64,000 nt of DNA from Hymenoscyphus infarciens (Eukaryota > Ascomycota > Leotiomycetes > Helotiales > Helotiaceae), in the NCBI GenBank assembly GCA_001414345.1, contig LLCB01000029.1, positions 186,001 to 250,000 of the forward strand, read 5' to 3'. Within the stretch, counting starts at the first letter, position 1. Each line of letters opens with the position of its first letter. Shown piece by piece: positions 34,201 through 46,059 of this stretch. Under the pieces are notes generated by a model. It was given only the letters and a program-made list of their open reading frames with translations, had not been told where the DNA came from and made no database searches. Made by a program: the position numbers and the translations under genes.

Positions 34201-36839
34201 CTGTGCTGCCACGTTCTATTTACGCACTCATGAGGGGCATTTAAGGATGGCATGGCAGGGCTTGAATGGTTTCGAGGTTCAGCTGAGTTTACCATGTGTT
34301 AAAAAGACGACAAAGAAGGTGAAGAGGAAGAAAAGGGGGAGAGGGGGAAGACATGACCGTTGAGTGGTTCACGATACGGAGTCAAGATCGTGTAACACGA
34401 AGCGGACAGGAATCCAGTTGTCAGGTCAAGTTCAAGGTGGCTTGCATCTCTAGCTTGTCACTTGATGTGTTGTGAAACCCGCGCTTTTCTTGAAGGCTTG
34501 GGGGAATTTTTCATGTACGAATTCTTCGGATGTACCTACCAGCTGAAAAGAAAGATGCTTACATATTAAGCTTATTAGCTTTAAGGTACATGGATGCAGT
34601 AATCTTCCATTCCCGGAATTATCATGTTACATTGCCACAATAGTCTTCCATTGTTTGCCTCTTCAAAAGGGCCGAACGTTCCGTGCTGAGTTCAACATTT
34701 TCGGTTTTTCTCATAGGGTGAAAGAGCGGTCAACTTGGGCAAAATCGCAGCATTGGTATACTGGCAGTGGCCTCTGAGAGTGGCTACTCGGTATGTGATC
34801 GCCAATTTTGGTCCAAGTTATTTAGTAACAAGCTTGCGGGAGCTAATTCAAGAGTTTGATCATGATGTTCTTCTTCATCCAATGAGTCAGCAAGTCAAAA
34901 TAAGCTATGTACGTCAAACCCACAACTAATGTCTATTCCATTACTTATTGTTGTTGGGTCCTCTTCTCTTGACTGAACTCTGTTCAACTAGTTTTAGGGG
35001 TTTTAAACTTTAGTAATGATCATGACATACAGACTGTTCTCGCATAACTGAGCACTGCTTTTACGCTAACCCAAACGCACTTGAAACCATCATTTTGGTG
35101 ACAAAAGTGTATGATAACTGTATTATTTGAAAAGCCCTGTAACTCTAAACAGGGGTAATAGACTTTTACAGTGAACGGACCGAATAGTCAGTAGGCTCTC
35201 GATACGTTTAGAAAGTTCTCCCATTCGATACCGGAAGGCTGAGGTAGGTAGACTCAGCTGAAAACCCCACCTCCTCAACTTCTTACTCAACGTCATTACC
35301 CTTCTCTGGTTATACTCGGACTCGGTCATGGTAATTAATTAGCTTCGAGGAGCTGTACTGGCGAAGTTTTTGGGCTATTACACCAGCTTAATGAAAACGA
35401 GCGAAAGCTTGGGGTGACGCATTGGAGATGAGAGCAAGAATCGATAGTCACAAGTAGTGCCATACCCCGCAGTCCACATTTGAAAGCCTTGTGACAAGCT
35501 ACGCTTGGACTCTTGGGGTGCATCTTAGTTCAAAGCAAGCTTGAACTATTTATACCTTCTTAGCTTATTTCCCATGGTTCTGTTTCAAGTGATTCATTCG
35601 TCGTTGCACAATTGATCTTTGATCAAGAGACTTATTTGTCGACGCACCCGCCATGAACTTACAAATACTTTTCGGAAAATACCAAAGCGCATTGCTGGCC
35701 ATCTTAATCTTAAGTCTTTGATATCCCAATTCGTCTAATTTGTATCCTTCTTCCCTTCTTCCCTTCTTTGAATTATACAAGGTGGCTTAGGAATGACATC
35801 CCATTTAACTACTTTTACTAAAAACTAAAAAATGAATCGCAAATCTTAAAGTTCCATAGAGAAAGAGACAGGGGGGTATATAAGTAGATAAGCTAGATAG
35901 CCATCTGTCTACTCTTTCGTTTTACCATGTCCCTTCCCCCTCTCTTTTTAAGAATAAATTTATCATTTTACGGTTGTATTTTTTCCGTTTCTACATACTT
36001 GTGGATAGTGAGTAAATTTCTTTAAACCACATATATTTTTAGACGGTTTTCTTCAAATTGGATTTCGGACCCTAGGTAGTCGGTTCTTTAAAATAATTTT
36101 CGTTTCAAATTGTAGGTTTTTTATAGGAATTTTTTTTAAAAGAGAGAGGCTTTTATTATACTAGGAAGAAGTTAAATAGGCCTATCCCTTTTAAAATTAT
36201 TTTCGTTAAAACATTAAAAGACATTATGTGAAAAATAGAGAGTGAAAGTAAGCCTAGTAGATTCAAGATACTTTCCTTTAGATTCGATATCTTGTGATAT
36301 AATGCTTGTTGAAATCAAAATTGTTTACTTGAATCGGAATCTACTCTTCTATCGAGAATCGAGATCATTTCACTACTGCATCTTCAGATTTACTTTCGCC
36401 ATCCCTTATTGTTTTTAGAAACAAGTGTACAGAGAGCGATAGCTCTCAGCAAGAAATAAAATTTAGATTTCAGAAAATCGCAATGAATAATTGAACTGAA
36501 CAAGCGTAAGAGCTAGAGTATGCACTTGCTCCTTTTCACAATTAGGGATGCAGCAAGACTAAGGAAATCAAATGATTTACCTAAAAAGGCTTGAAGTGAC
36601 AGTTTATGTGGAAGTGTTCAGAAAAAGAACACACAAGAAGAAATTTGAAGGACTATCTTCTTTTGGGCTTAGTATGCGGCTGCTTGGATAGCCCGAGAAT
36701 CCTCCATTCTCCCCACTTTTGTCTTCCACTAGATAGCCCTCCCGAAGCTAAGTAAGTGGGGTTCAGGGACCCCACAGCCAAATCTAATCTATTCTCAAAT
36801 ACACAGCCTCAACACAACTTCAATAGAGTCATTCACAAG
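31243..36839. other. 5.6-kb gene-poor region ahead of the tRNA gene
   Basis: Many short frames, none with family signatures or ordered splicing. Notable are a TACAGTA-rich palindromic patch near 32250-32280 and an AT-rich island at about 35800-36500. No transposase or reverse-transcriptase fragment was recognised. Confidence 0.4.
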
Positions 36840-36928
36840 GCCCGGCTAGCTCAATCGGTAGAGCGTGTGACTCTTAATCAGCGATCAAAGTGATCACAAG
36901 GCTGCGGGTTCGACCCCCGCGTTGGGCT
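36840..36928 (+). tRNA. tRNA-Lys (anticodon CTT), intron-containing
   Basis: The acceptor stem GCCCGGC pairs with GTTGGGC (two G-T pairs) and the discriminator is T. The D arm is AGCTCAATCGGTAGAGC and the T arm GCGGGTTCGACCCCCGC. The anticodon stem TGTGA/TCACA encloses the loop CTCTTAA, with CTT at 36873-36875. A 16-nt intron (36877-36892) sits at the canonical position, one nucleotide 3' of the anticodon, leaving a 73-nt mature tRNA. A and B box promoter elements are inside the gene. A T-run a few tens of bases downstream (from 36958) could terminate RNA polymerase III. Confidence 0.95.
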
Positions 36929-36945
36929 CAATCCCCAATTACTTG

Positions 36946-37082
36946 ACTTGATTCTATATTTTTTTTCTTTTTTTTTCTTATTCTTCTTGTGGTTGTGTTG
37001 GTGGGAAGTGACGAACTTGATTCTATATTTTTTTTCTTTTTTTTCTTATTCTTCTTGTGGTTGTGTTGGTGGGAAGTGACGA
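36946..37082. repeat. Perfect 68/69-bp tandem duplication behind tRNA-Lys
   Basis: ACTTGATTCTATATT through GGGAAGTGACGA is present at 36946-37014 and again at 37015-37082. The only difference is one T in the pyrimidine run. The absence of substitutions indicates a recent event. Confidence 0.95.
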
Positions 37083-37744
37083 TCTAGGTCGAGATTTTTA
37101 GGGAAATTACTCGCTCTAGAATATACCTTATTCAGCTGTAAGTTAGAGTATCCCAGGTTTTCTTAGGATGTTCAGGTATCTTACTATTGTTGCCATTACC
37201 ATGTAAACTGGACGTTATGTGAGTCAACGGCTGACCGTTGGGAAACACCTATCCGGTCTGCTGAATCTTATTTGTTTGCTGCTACCTATTTGAAGGAATG
37301 AAGGCTGGTCCAGACTTACTATATAGAATAGATGAGCCAACATAAGTACACATGGTTTTCATACGTTCCACTCAATTTGAATTAGTACACTATCTTTCGT
37401 TCACTCATTTCTCTGAAACTCTCGCTTAGTGAACCGGGGGAGGGATTAAACTAAATTTCAACTCAACGTGTCCCAGTTCATACATACGGTATACAGAAAG
37501 TAAGTGGCTGGCATTGGCTGCAAGTATCTATGCATATCAGAACGATGTGCATTCAAATCAAAGCTACTAGACCCAAAGGCTAACTATCAAATCTCATCGT
37601 CGCCTTGTTAAAAGGGAATAATGGGCGAAATACCATACTTGACCCCAAGACAATTTCAGATAGAGCACCAGTCTCCCAACAAAGAGAGAAAGAAAAATAA
37701 AAGTAAAAGCGCGAAAGTCGCGGAGTGCAAGCTCTGGATCCACT
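37083..37744. other. Spacer between tRNA repeat and P450 relic
   Basis: No feature was recognised. Confidence 0.4.
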
Positions 37745-39909
37745 CTAAACACATTCCCTCTTATGAAACCTAACAAAAAAATCTGGTTTCATCCACAAAT
37801 ACGACGCTTTACTCTCCTTATCCCAGTCAAGAGTAGGATCCAACAATTCGAGATCAAAACTATAATGTATTCTGGCCATCACAAGCGCGATTTCGAAATA
37901 AGCAAAGCTAGAAAACGTCAGCTGCTGCATTCTTGAGTCGGGTAAAGTGGTAAATCTTGCTTTTTACCCATACACCCCCGAGAACCAACTGAGAACGGTT
38001 GACTGGCTTCTCTCTTATCGGTGTATTTTGGATCTAACCATCGCTCGGGTTTGAATTCGAAAGGCTCGTGAAAGTAGCGAGGTTCATGGGCTTTAATATA
38101 TCGACTTGTGTGGACTTCTACCTGTGGCGCTGTCGAGTTAGCCGAACTTCAAGTGTATCATCTCACTTATTTTAGAAAGTGTGAGTTGGCGCTACAAGTC
38201 ATTCCATACTACTCCAGCCGGAATATACGTTCCTCCCACCACAGCCCCAGGACTCAAACGTGAAAGTCCAGCCGGGGTAGGCGGGTAGCGACGAAGACCT
38301 TCGGATACCACAGCATGTAAGTATGGCAATGTTTGTGCCGCGGTTGCATTGCTTTCAGCGGAGCTTTTGAAGCGTTGGCGGATCTCATCCCGAATTTTTT
38401 GATAGACATTCGGATTTGTCAATAGGTAGAAAGTCACAGCTACGTTGAAAGTTGCTGTCGTCTCAACTCCGGCGATGCTATAAGGCGGTTAGAGCAATTA
38501 TTTAGGTTTGAAGGCGGAGGGGTTGGAAATTAGAGGGCCAACAAACACTAAAGTTGCAGAATGTGCTATCATTTCTTCACGACTGACTTCTCCTCGTTCT
38601 ACCTTCGGTACTAAATTGGTGAAGAAATCTTTCCTTGGGGATTTTGATCGAGTCGTCTAGTATGATGTATTATGAGTTAGTTACAACTACAAGATTCCTT
38701 TGACGCATCAACTTCACCTACCGAGCAACCTTATTACGACTGAATTGTGAATGTTTCTTGAGTACAGACAGAGAAGCTTTCGGTAAGACTTTCTTCCCGA
38801 TATAATTGAGAATTCGAAAACGGCGCAAATTGTCGATTATGATAAGCGCAAAAATATGGTCTACAAGTAACTCCTCCCAGGGGTGTGTTCTCTCTTTGTT
38901 AACTCGTTAGCTCATCTCCATTTGAATCACGATTTCTTTTAATACAATTAAATGATTCACCAGATGCCATTTCTCCTAGGTTAACGAACGTTAACAATAC
39001 GAACCATCTGGTTAACTTCAAATCTTGTGGCTTAGTGCTGTCGTCTCCCAGAACCTTCATGAAACCATCAACGCAAGACCGAACAATCTCTTCTTGGTCA
39101 ACCAGCGCTTTTGTAGAAACTGCTGAAGTAAGCCATTTTTACATCCTGATTAGGAGCCAGTTGGATTCTTCCGAGTTTAGGTGAATTAAGAATTCGAGCT
39201 TGTATTTCTTCTAAATATTTTCCAGGATTGACCGAGTTTCAGAAGATCCTCTTCAAAAGAATAGAATAGAAAAATGAATTACACCGGAAATATAACTTAC
39301 CTGGCATGCACATTTGGCCGTCTCTCGGACATAACATAGGATGAATCGTATTCCGAACCACAAAACTCCCCATAAAAGTAAGATTTGAGCAAATTTTTCG
39401 GACTATTCGCGGGTTGGCCGTAAAATTCTTTCCACGAATCCAACGAAGCAAAAGAAAGTTCGTTTGGCTTGATATCACCTGATATCGTCAAAAGTTATCC
39501 TATTAACACTTGGTAATTTCAATACCGTATTTCGCGTGCTGTGCGGCTCACAATATGCCATTTCCCGCTTGAAGTATACCATGCTCTCCATAGCTATGAT
39601 GAGTTTTAGTGGTGTTTAATGGTACCCACACCACCTTAATGTTATCTCTTACTAGGTAAAGTTGACCGAGCCAGAGAAGGTCCCGGAAAGTGGGCGAGAG
39701 GGTGAAAATAGAGGTTGTACACTACACTAGCAAACGAGTAAACAATAGATAGCTTGACCTGACGTCTTAGTTAGAAGACTAGTTGAATAACTTAAGCACC
39801 TAAAAAGCATAGAGAGAGCCACTAACACCAAAAAAGGAGTGCGAGCAACGAGCCGGTGGTTGAATATAGCGAATATCCACGAAGAGCCGCAGAAACATGG
39901 TTCAACCAA
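37745..39909 (-). pseudogene. Cytochrome P450 pseudogene
   Basis: Minus-strand fragments appear in the right order for a fungal P450: an N-terminal hydrophobic stretch, VYNLYFHPLAHFPGP (about 39680-39723), KPNELSFASLDSW (about 39440-39480), STKALVDQEEIVRS, SGESFNC, DFFTNLVPKVERGEVSREEM, the oxygen-binding helix AGVETT, LPYLHAVVSEGLRRYPP (ExxR), EPFEFKPERW and the heme loop FSVGSRGCMGKN. Introns 37908-37960 (GC-AG), 38122-38209 and 38478-38546 splice in phase, so the C-terminal third looks sound. Further upstream the frame breaks at least three times: the junction at 38657-38721 mismatches in phase, and indels occur near 39118-39130 and 39525-39540. Stops also interrupt the N-terminal part. 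P450s of this type serve secondary metabolism or detoxification. Confidence 0.8.
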
Positions 39910-40989
39910 GCTTGAATAATGAACATAGTAATGGTTGAGCTAGGAAAAACTACGAAAGTTGGAAAGTGATAATCCAAATACTTGTTGGTACTTGTCAAAA
40001 GGCTCACAGTATGAAGGGGGTTGGGGATGAGAAGAAACTCCTGAGCTTCCGGAGATATATCCGAAATGCAAGAAAATGAGGACACGGTTTTCTGCTGATA
40101 TCCATACTGCTGTGTCACAAGTTGATATGTAATGACATAACTCTTGCATCAAAACGTGGGATATGGATACATAGAAACGGCCTTTCGAGTAGTCAACTGT
40201 TTCCACCTTCCGGTATGGACTCTCCAAGAATAGTACTCGAATCTGAACCATTGTTACCCACTGTGCATCTTCGTGGTTCATAATCGAACACTGAGACTAC
40301 CATACACTCAGCTGGTAAAGCATACCCCTCAGAGAATAACAGGGCAAAACACCAAAGAATTGCGACACCAATGATACTTGGCACCGCACTCGATCAGCAG
40401 AACCGTTCATGGCTGAAAGTGGAACAAAATGCGTGGAGGAAACCATGTCCGACGTTCTTAGCTTGCTGCAGCTTGCCGCTGTCACTCGAGTCTAGACCCT
40501 TCTATTGTAGTTCTCAACGTTACATGTTGAGCACCCGACAAAAACGAGACGGTAGTGAAAATAACCCATGAATCCAATTCTAGATCTCGGCTACCTTCCG
40601 CAGCAGGTATTTTCAAGCTTTGAAGGCTTTAAGCGAACAAAATAACCTCTTTGCGTAGCTGCAAAGGAAAGGTCTGATGCCTTGATCGATTCCATGAAAC
40701 TTGTTGAAGGGGTCTAAACAAACCAAGCAACGACGATTCGCTCAATGATGATCCCTATATCTCCCCAGGACCACTCGACCCGAAAGCGAAAGCACAGGTC
40801 AAGAGGAACTTTAAAAGTGATTTCACCCCTTTCTATTGTCCAATTCTGTGTGTTTTTTCTCATATCATATCTCGTCATAAAAACGTAAGTCTAAGTAATC
40901 CCACCTGACGCCAAAGTATTCTACTCTTTCATGATGATGCCCAATCCTGATTTTATCCTGCCCATATCAATACACCTAAAACCAAGTAT
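39910..40989. other. Spacer between P450 relic and the USP gene
   Basis: Minus-strand frames up to 113 codons exist, but none shows a recognisable family. Part may be the decayed 5' end of the P450. The last 100 bp hold the 3' end of the protease transcript. Confidence 0.4.
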
Positions 40990-43813
40990 TCACATGATAC
41001 CGCATTCCCTGTCAATATCTTTAGACTTGTCCCTCTCTTTCGCTTTCCCTCTACTCCTGTGGTGATGGTGATGCTCGTGCTCATGCTCAGCGGTCTCCCC
41101 TGGCCCGCTACTCTTATCTCGCTTTTTGGTCTTCTTTGGTTTGGATTGTGGGGTACTTTCTCCGTCTATTGTGATGTGAGTCTCATCGACGGCAGTTGAT
41201 TCGGAGGACTCCAGCGAAGTAGTGGTTTGGTTGGGTGTATCTGTACTCGTGATACTTTCTTGTGTAGGATTTTCCTTCATAACCTCGGTCTTGCTGTTGA
41301 GTTGTTCCTTGCTCGCTCTCCAATTAAGCCTTGAAAGTGTCAAGCTCAACCGGCCTTCCCCCGCCGCGCTAGTAGGACGACTTTTATTGGCAGGTCTGAA
41401 TATTGCTGCTGCCCGTGACATTCTCTGTCCCGTGGTTTCTTCCCCGCTTGGTGTGATAGCCCCTGGTGTCACTGGTGCCGAAGTGATCTGAGTACTCGCG
41501 GTACTTGTCAAGCTCATGTCGGTAAATGCAAGACTCCCTCGCCGTTCCTCCGACAAATTTATACTTCTCCTCGGCCCATCCGGCTCCTCGAACTCGGTCG
41601 ACAATCGACCCGAATGATCGTTCGCGCCATCAAAATAACCGTCCTGCATGCTCGCTTTTCTGGTTGCTGAAATCGGCGTAGAGTAAGTCACCCCAATTGT
41701 GGGAGATGTATAAGAGGGCGGTAGAATCTCAGGACATTTTGGCGGCGTCATTTCGTAGGTTGGCTGTACTTGGTAGAACAAGAGATATGGCATTTCGTCA
41801 ATCATAGCTTGCTCAATGTCTACATACTGAACTCGTGGGTCTGCTAGGTCATCAAATTTGATCCACCTATCTTCTGCATAGTGGGGTGGATTCATATTGT
41901 TGCTGAGTCTCCGAGAGGATCCAATATCGCCATCTGCTGCCTGTGTCGTACCACGAATAAATGATATGTAATGACCCGAATGAACAGAATTGCCTCTGTG
42001 ACAAATGACGGACTGCAACGAAAGCTTGAAATTGCCCATCAATGGGCCATCCTCAGATACCATATCTTCTTGAATGAAATGGGGTAGTTTGATGTCAAGG
42101 GGGATGTCGATAAAGGTGTTTTTTCTTGTAGCTTGACCGTCGTTGGTCATGGCGTAACGCTTCAAGCATATGCCTAGAACTGGTCGTGTTTGAGAGAAGT
42201 GAGCTGCGACTTCTGCGTCATTCGCAGGAGAGTGTTTTGTGTACCAAGCTGTTTCACCGATTAGTACTGAGTCTCGGGTATCAAGGGGGAAACGCCTAAA
42301 AAATGGCTTCATATCTGAATAAAATGGTGACGGACGTATTAAATTGAAAAACTGCCATGCAGGCATCAGCACTTCTTTCCGAAGAGAACTCCGGCGCACT
42401 GAGGTAGGAGTGTCATTTCTATTGTGGTCAGTCTTCTCGCCATCCTTCTCGTCATCATGTACTATGCGATGCCTTATTATGCTTCCAGTGCGATTCAGGC
42501 TCCTAGGGAGAGCGTGGCTACTAGGCGTGATTGGAGTTGCTGGGGCATGGGCAGAAGTTGGGGTATCTGGGCCCCAGGGCATCTCCGACACTTCGACGTG
42601 CTGCGAATCTTCCTTTTCTGTGAACGGGGACGATGCTGAGCGAATTGAGGATCTTGTATTGGATCGTTCAAGTCTCCGAACGACCTCGACTCGATTGTTG
42701 AAGTAGCTCTCAAGGCAATCTTCCAACTTTATTTGACGTGTATTGTCAGTATCTTCCGGCACTGCTACCTCGAGTAATCGCTCTTGGACGAATTTGTGGT
42801 CATCTTTGTCGTCTACCTTGCCGGTATGATAAATATCCATCTTCAATGTGAGTAGTGGCAATTCCAGCTTTTCTGTGATGAAATGGAAAGCTTCAGACGT
42901 GTCCTGCTGTTCGAGCCTCCCAGCATCCTCCCAGCCGCATGCTGCCATAGCCTCCTGGAGGTAGCCAGTCTGCAAGAATTAGTCAATATTAGCACAGGAA
43001 ATGCTGCCTTTTGACGTACAATATCCGTCTGTATCAGCTTGCCCGTCCGTAGCAAGTTTACCCATAAACGAATCAGTGTGGAAAGTCGTCGTCTAGGCTC
43101 GTCCTCGAAATTATTGTACAAGATCGGCTCGAAGCTCCCCAGGCGGGAAAACATGGCGAACAAGAGGGCGTCGAGATAGCATGTCACCCCTTCTCGGTTT
43201 TCTGCGCCTTGCATGTGCACTGATGAATCATATGGTTTGATGATGCCCTCTACCGATTCCTGGAACAATAACACCATTTCGAAAGCTTTGTCAACGTCCC
43301 CATCAGCGTGCTTGGAAGAGAGGGCATAGTTTATCTGCTCGTCGTCTATGCTTGCATATCCGCGCTGTGCTAGTTTGTCTCGTATCTTTTGTATCTAAAG
43401 CCTGTCAACGGAGGTTTAAAAACGAACCCCCGGTTCGACAGCTTACTTTGTTACTCAACTCCTTATCCATCTTTTTCTGGGGGTCTGGCTTGAACATGGA
43501 GAAGAGGACATCGCTAGAAAGTGGTCGTATCTGTAGCAGGAAGCCAGGCCGAGAATTAGCAGTTGTGGCATGAATTGTATCGCAAGTAGTTTCAGTGATT
43601 GGCAAGCCTTTTCCATGAGGGTTCGAAAAGGCTGCAAAGATTGAGCTTATAGAGAGAGAGACGTGGAATATCTTCTCCAATATGAGCATGCAGCCAAGGG
43701 GGAAAGAAAGAGGAGCTACACAGGCACCTTACCTTCCTGTCCCCGACCTTCTCTCTCGACTTGTCGCGCTTGTGGGTGCCATTCTTTTCCCGTTTGCTGA
43801 GGAAGCGATTCAT
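40990..43813 (-). CDS. Ubiquitin-specific protease (USP/UBP, peptidase C19)
   Basis: Secure exons on the minus strand are 43447-43631, 43395-43020 (starting at 43394) and 42969-40990, with introns of 52 and 50 bp. The catalytic Cys lies in GAENREGVTCYLDALLFAMF and the His box is HSGHYISFIRG. The Asn/Asp box region reads RWIKFDDLADPRVQYVD, and YLLFYQVQ closes the domain. QQDTSEAFHFITEKLELPLL and LEDCLESYFNN are typical of fungal ubiquitin hydrolases. The C-terminal 250 residues are Ser/Thr-rich and end in a His-rich, basic tail. The likely first exon (43733-43813, MNRFLSKREKNGTHKRDKSR) has a good GTAAGG donor, but its phase does not match the best acceptor before 43631. The 5' structure is therefore uncertain. 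The enzyme removes ubiquitin from proteins, and its targets are unknown. Confidence 0.88.
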
Positions 43814-44321
43814 CTTGCTGGCTGCGAGGACGAGACCTCCAGGATTCGCAGGTTGGCAGATTGAGATGGGAGAAGGGTGTCGGTGAGTGCGGTAGAGAGG
43901 TGCTGAGGCTGGGATCGAGTCCAGCAGGATGGCCGAACACCTTGGTGGGGTTACCAGAGCTGACTACCTAGCTATCCTCCCATTCAGCGCTACCAGCAAG
44001 TTCTAGTTGTACCCATTGCCTTGAAATTCGTTTACCAGACTCCCGAAGTGTTGCGGATGTTGCAATTGGCAAGTTGAGTTGAAGAAAAAGTGCCGCTGTC
44101 GACAAAGACGCAACCTGGAAGGGTCTTGGTGGTTTGTGCTTCCAAGGTTCTGGGGGAGTATTGGGGAGGGTCTCCTCCCCTGTCACCAGACCCCTGAAAA
44201 ACAAGTCAAAGTCACATCGAAATTTGTTGCTGCCTGAGGCTGCTTCATAGCACGGAAACATTGAAGCTTTGAGGCTCCCAGGAAATTTAGTTTGATCTTG
44301 TAGTACATCAACACCTTCAAC
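43814..44321. promoter_or_regulatory. Divergent intergenic region, USP / mitochondrial uL5m
   Basis: This 508-bp segment separates two start codons pointing away from each other and must contain both promoters. No individual site is proposed. Confidence 0.45.
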
Positions 44322-45557
44322 ATGGCTTTACAAGAGCTACCCTCCGCGCTGCGGCAGCTTGCCACTCGGCATACGCGCCCCGTCGCCAAATGTCTGTCAC
44401 CAATATCCCGGCGGTATGCTTCCGGTGAAGCAGCGCCAGCTCAGAATCAGGAGGTGGTGCCACAGGATTTCCAGGACCTCGAATCGGAATCCTCCTTCAA
44501 CACCAAGTACTCCGGAAGCGATATCATTAAGAGTTATGATCCAGTAAAAAGATCACAGTCAAGGCGGGGTCAACTCCCTCCCAGTCGGTACGTTCTTGTG
44601 TCAATTAAGTACAAGTCAAGTGGACAACTGACTTACTCTTCTTCAGATACCAATTCCGATCCCCAAGATACTACCGAGGACCTTTACATCCCCATCAGCC
44701 TCCTCCTACCTCTGATCCTGCTTCTCGCCAGTTCGTACCTGGTCCCTTCTCTCACACTCGTCTCGAACAAACATGGCAATCTACCATTGCCCCAGACATC
44801 ATGACTTTGGGTTATGTCCACAAACCTCCGGGAACCGTCGATAATGTGAAATCTGAACGGTTAAGAACCTGGGACGACTCCTCGCCATATCACAAGAATA
44901 GGCCGAAGCGTGGTCCTAGGGGCCCAGAGGGTGTTCTGCGGTTGATCGAAAAGGATATCAATTGGCGCAACATTCCCAAGATCACTGGTGTCACAGTTCA
45001 CAGTATGGTGAAAGGAGCAATTGAGGATTCTTCTCATTTGCATGTAGCTGGAATGGTTCTTCAGAGTGTCACTGGAGTCCAACCTACAGTACACAGAGCG
45101 AAGCATGGTGTGGCCCAATTCGGAATTCGAGAGCGTATGCCTGTGTCTTTGACCTGTACAATCCGGGGTAACCAGGCTTACGAGTTTATTGATAAATGTA
45201 TTAATCTTGTATTCCCAAGAATCAAGGATTGGGAGGGTGTTAAGGGTATGCTTTTCGCGTTCTTTATACCGCAGCAATACTGATTATACATAGGTTCCAC
45301 CGGTGATAGCAGTGGGAACATCACTTGGGGTTATAACAGGGAGGGTGTCATGCTCTTTCCAGAAGTTGAAATCAACTACGACGTAAGCTAATCGTTCAAG
45401 CAAAGAAGGAAACATGCTAATTATAATCTAGATGTACCCTCCAAGATTGATTCCCGGTTTCCACGTCACAGTTCATACCTCGGCCAATTCTGATAGGCAC
45501 GCACGACTACTCCTCAGCTCAATGGGGGTTCCATTTTACGGAAAATTGATTGATTAA
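44322..45557 (+). CDS. MRPL7: Mitochondrial large-subunit ribosomal protein uL5m (MRPL7)
   Basis: Four exons (44322-44587, 44647-45245, 45294-45382, 45432-45557; introns 59, 48 and 49 bp) encode 359 residues. The N-terminus MALQELPSALRQLATRHTRP then VAKCLSPISRRYASGE is Arg-rich and acid-free, a clear mitochondrial presequence. The conserved uL5 core includes NIPKITGVTVHSMVKGAIED, VLQSVTGVQPTVHRAKHGVA then QFGIRERMPV, TCTIRGNQAYEFIDKCINLV then FPRIKDWEGVKGST, and NREGVMLFPEVEINYD then MYPPRLIPGFHVTVHTSA. The protein contacts 5S-like or central-protuberance rRNA in bacterial relatives and sits in the mitoribosome here. It is longer than bacterial L5 because of the N-terminal extension usual in fungi. 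All splice phases agree and it ends GKLID. Confidence 0.95.
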
Positions 45558-46059
45558 ATATTGTACAGGACTTGGGAGTTTTGGTAGGTGCTCCTAGACA
45601 AGATATGTAAACCATTTGTATACTAGCTGTAATGCATCAACAATGTACAGCATGATCACATTTTTGCACTTCTCTTTTCTTCTCTCTTCTTCTCTGGCAT
45701 ACTTGAGGGCTAGTAATCCCTCAATCTTTTTGGAGATGATTACCGAATTTCAGGGTCACCACTGAGTTTTCGATGAATCGCAAGGGCTTGGGTCAATGCC
45801 AAGCTCTCGTCGTCATCTCTTCATCTCTTCATTTGTTTTATATCACCTCACATATACTTATATCTACCAATCCAAAACGGGACATTTTAAACCACAAATC
45901 GCAAATCGAAGGTGCCTAGCCATAGTAAGGGAGAAGCAATTGAGATTTTCATGGTTATTGCTTTCCAGAATTTCTAAATCCACAAGGCAAGAGTTTGAGC
46001 TGACAAGCTGAAGGAGGTATATTAAATTACGCAGGCGAACCGACCATAAGAATAGCTTT

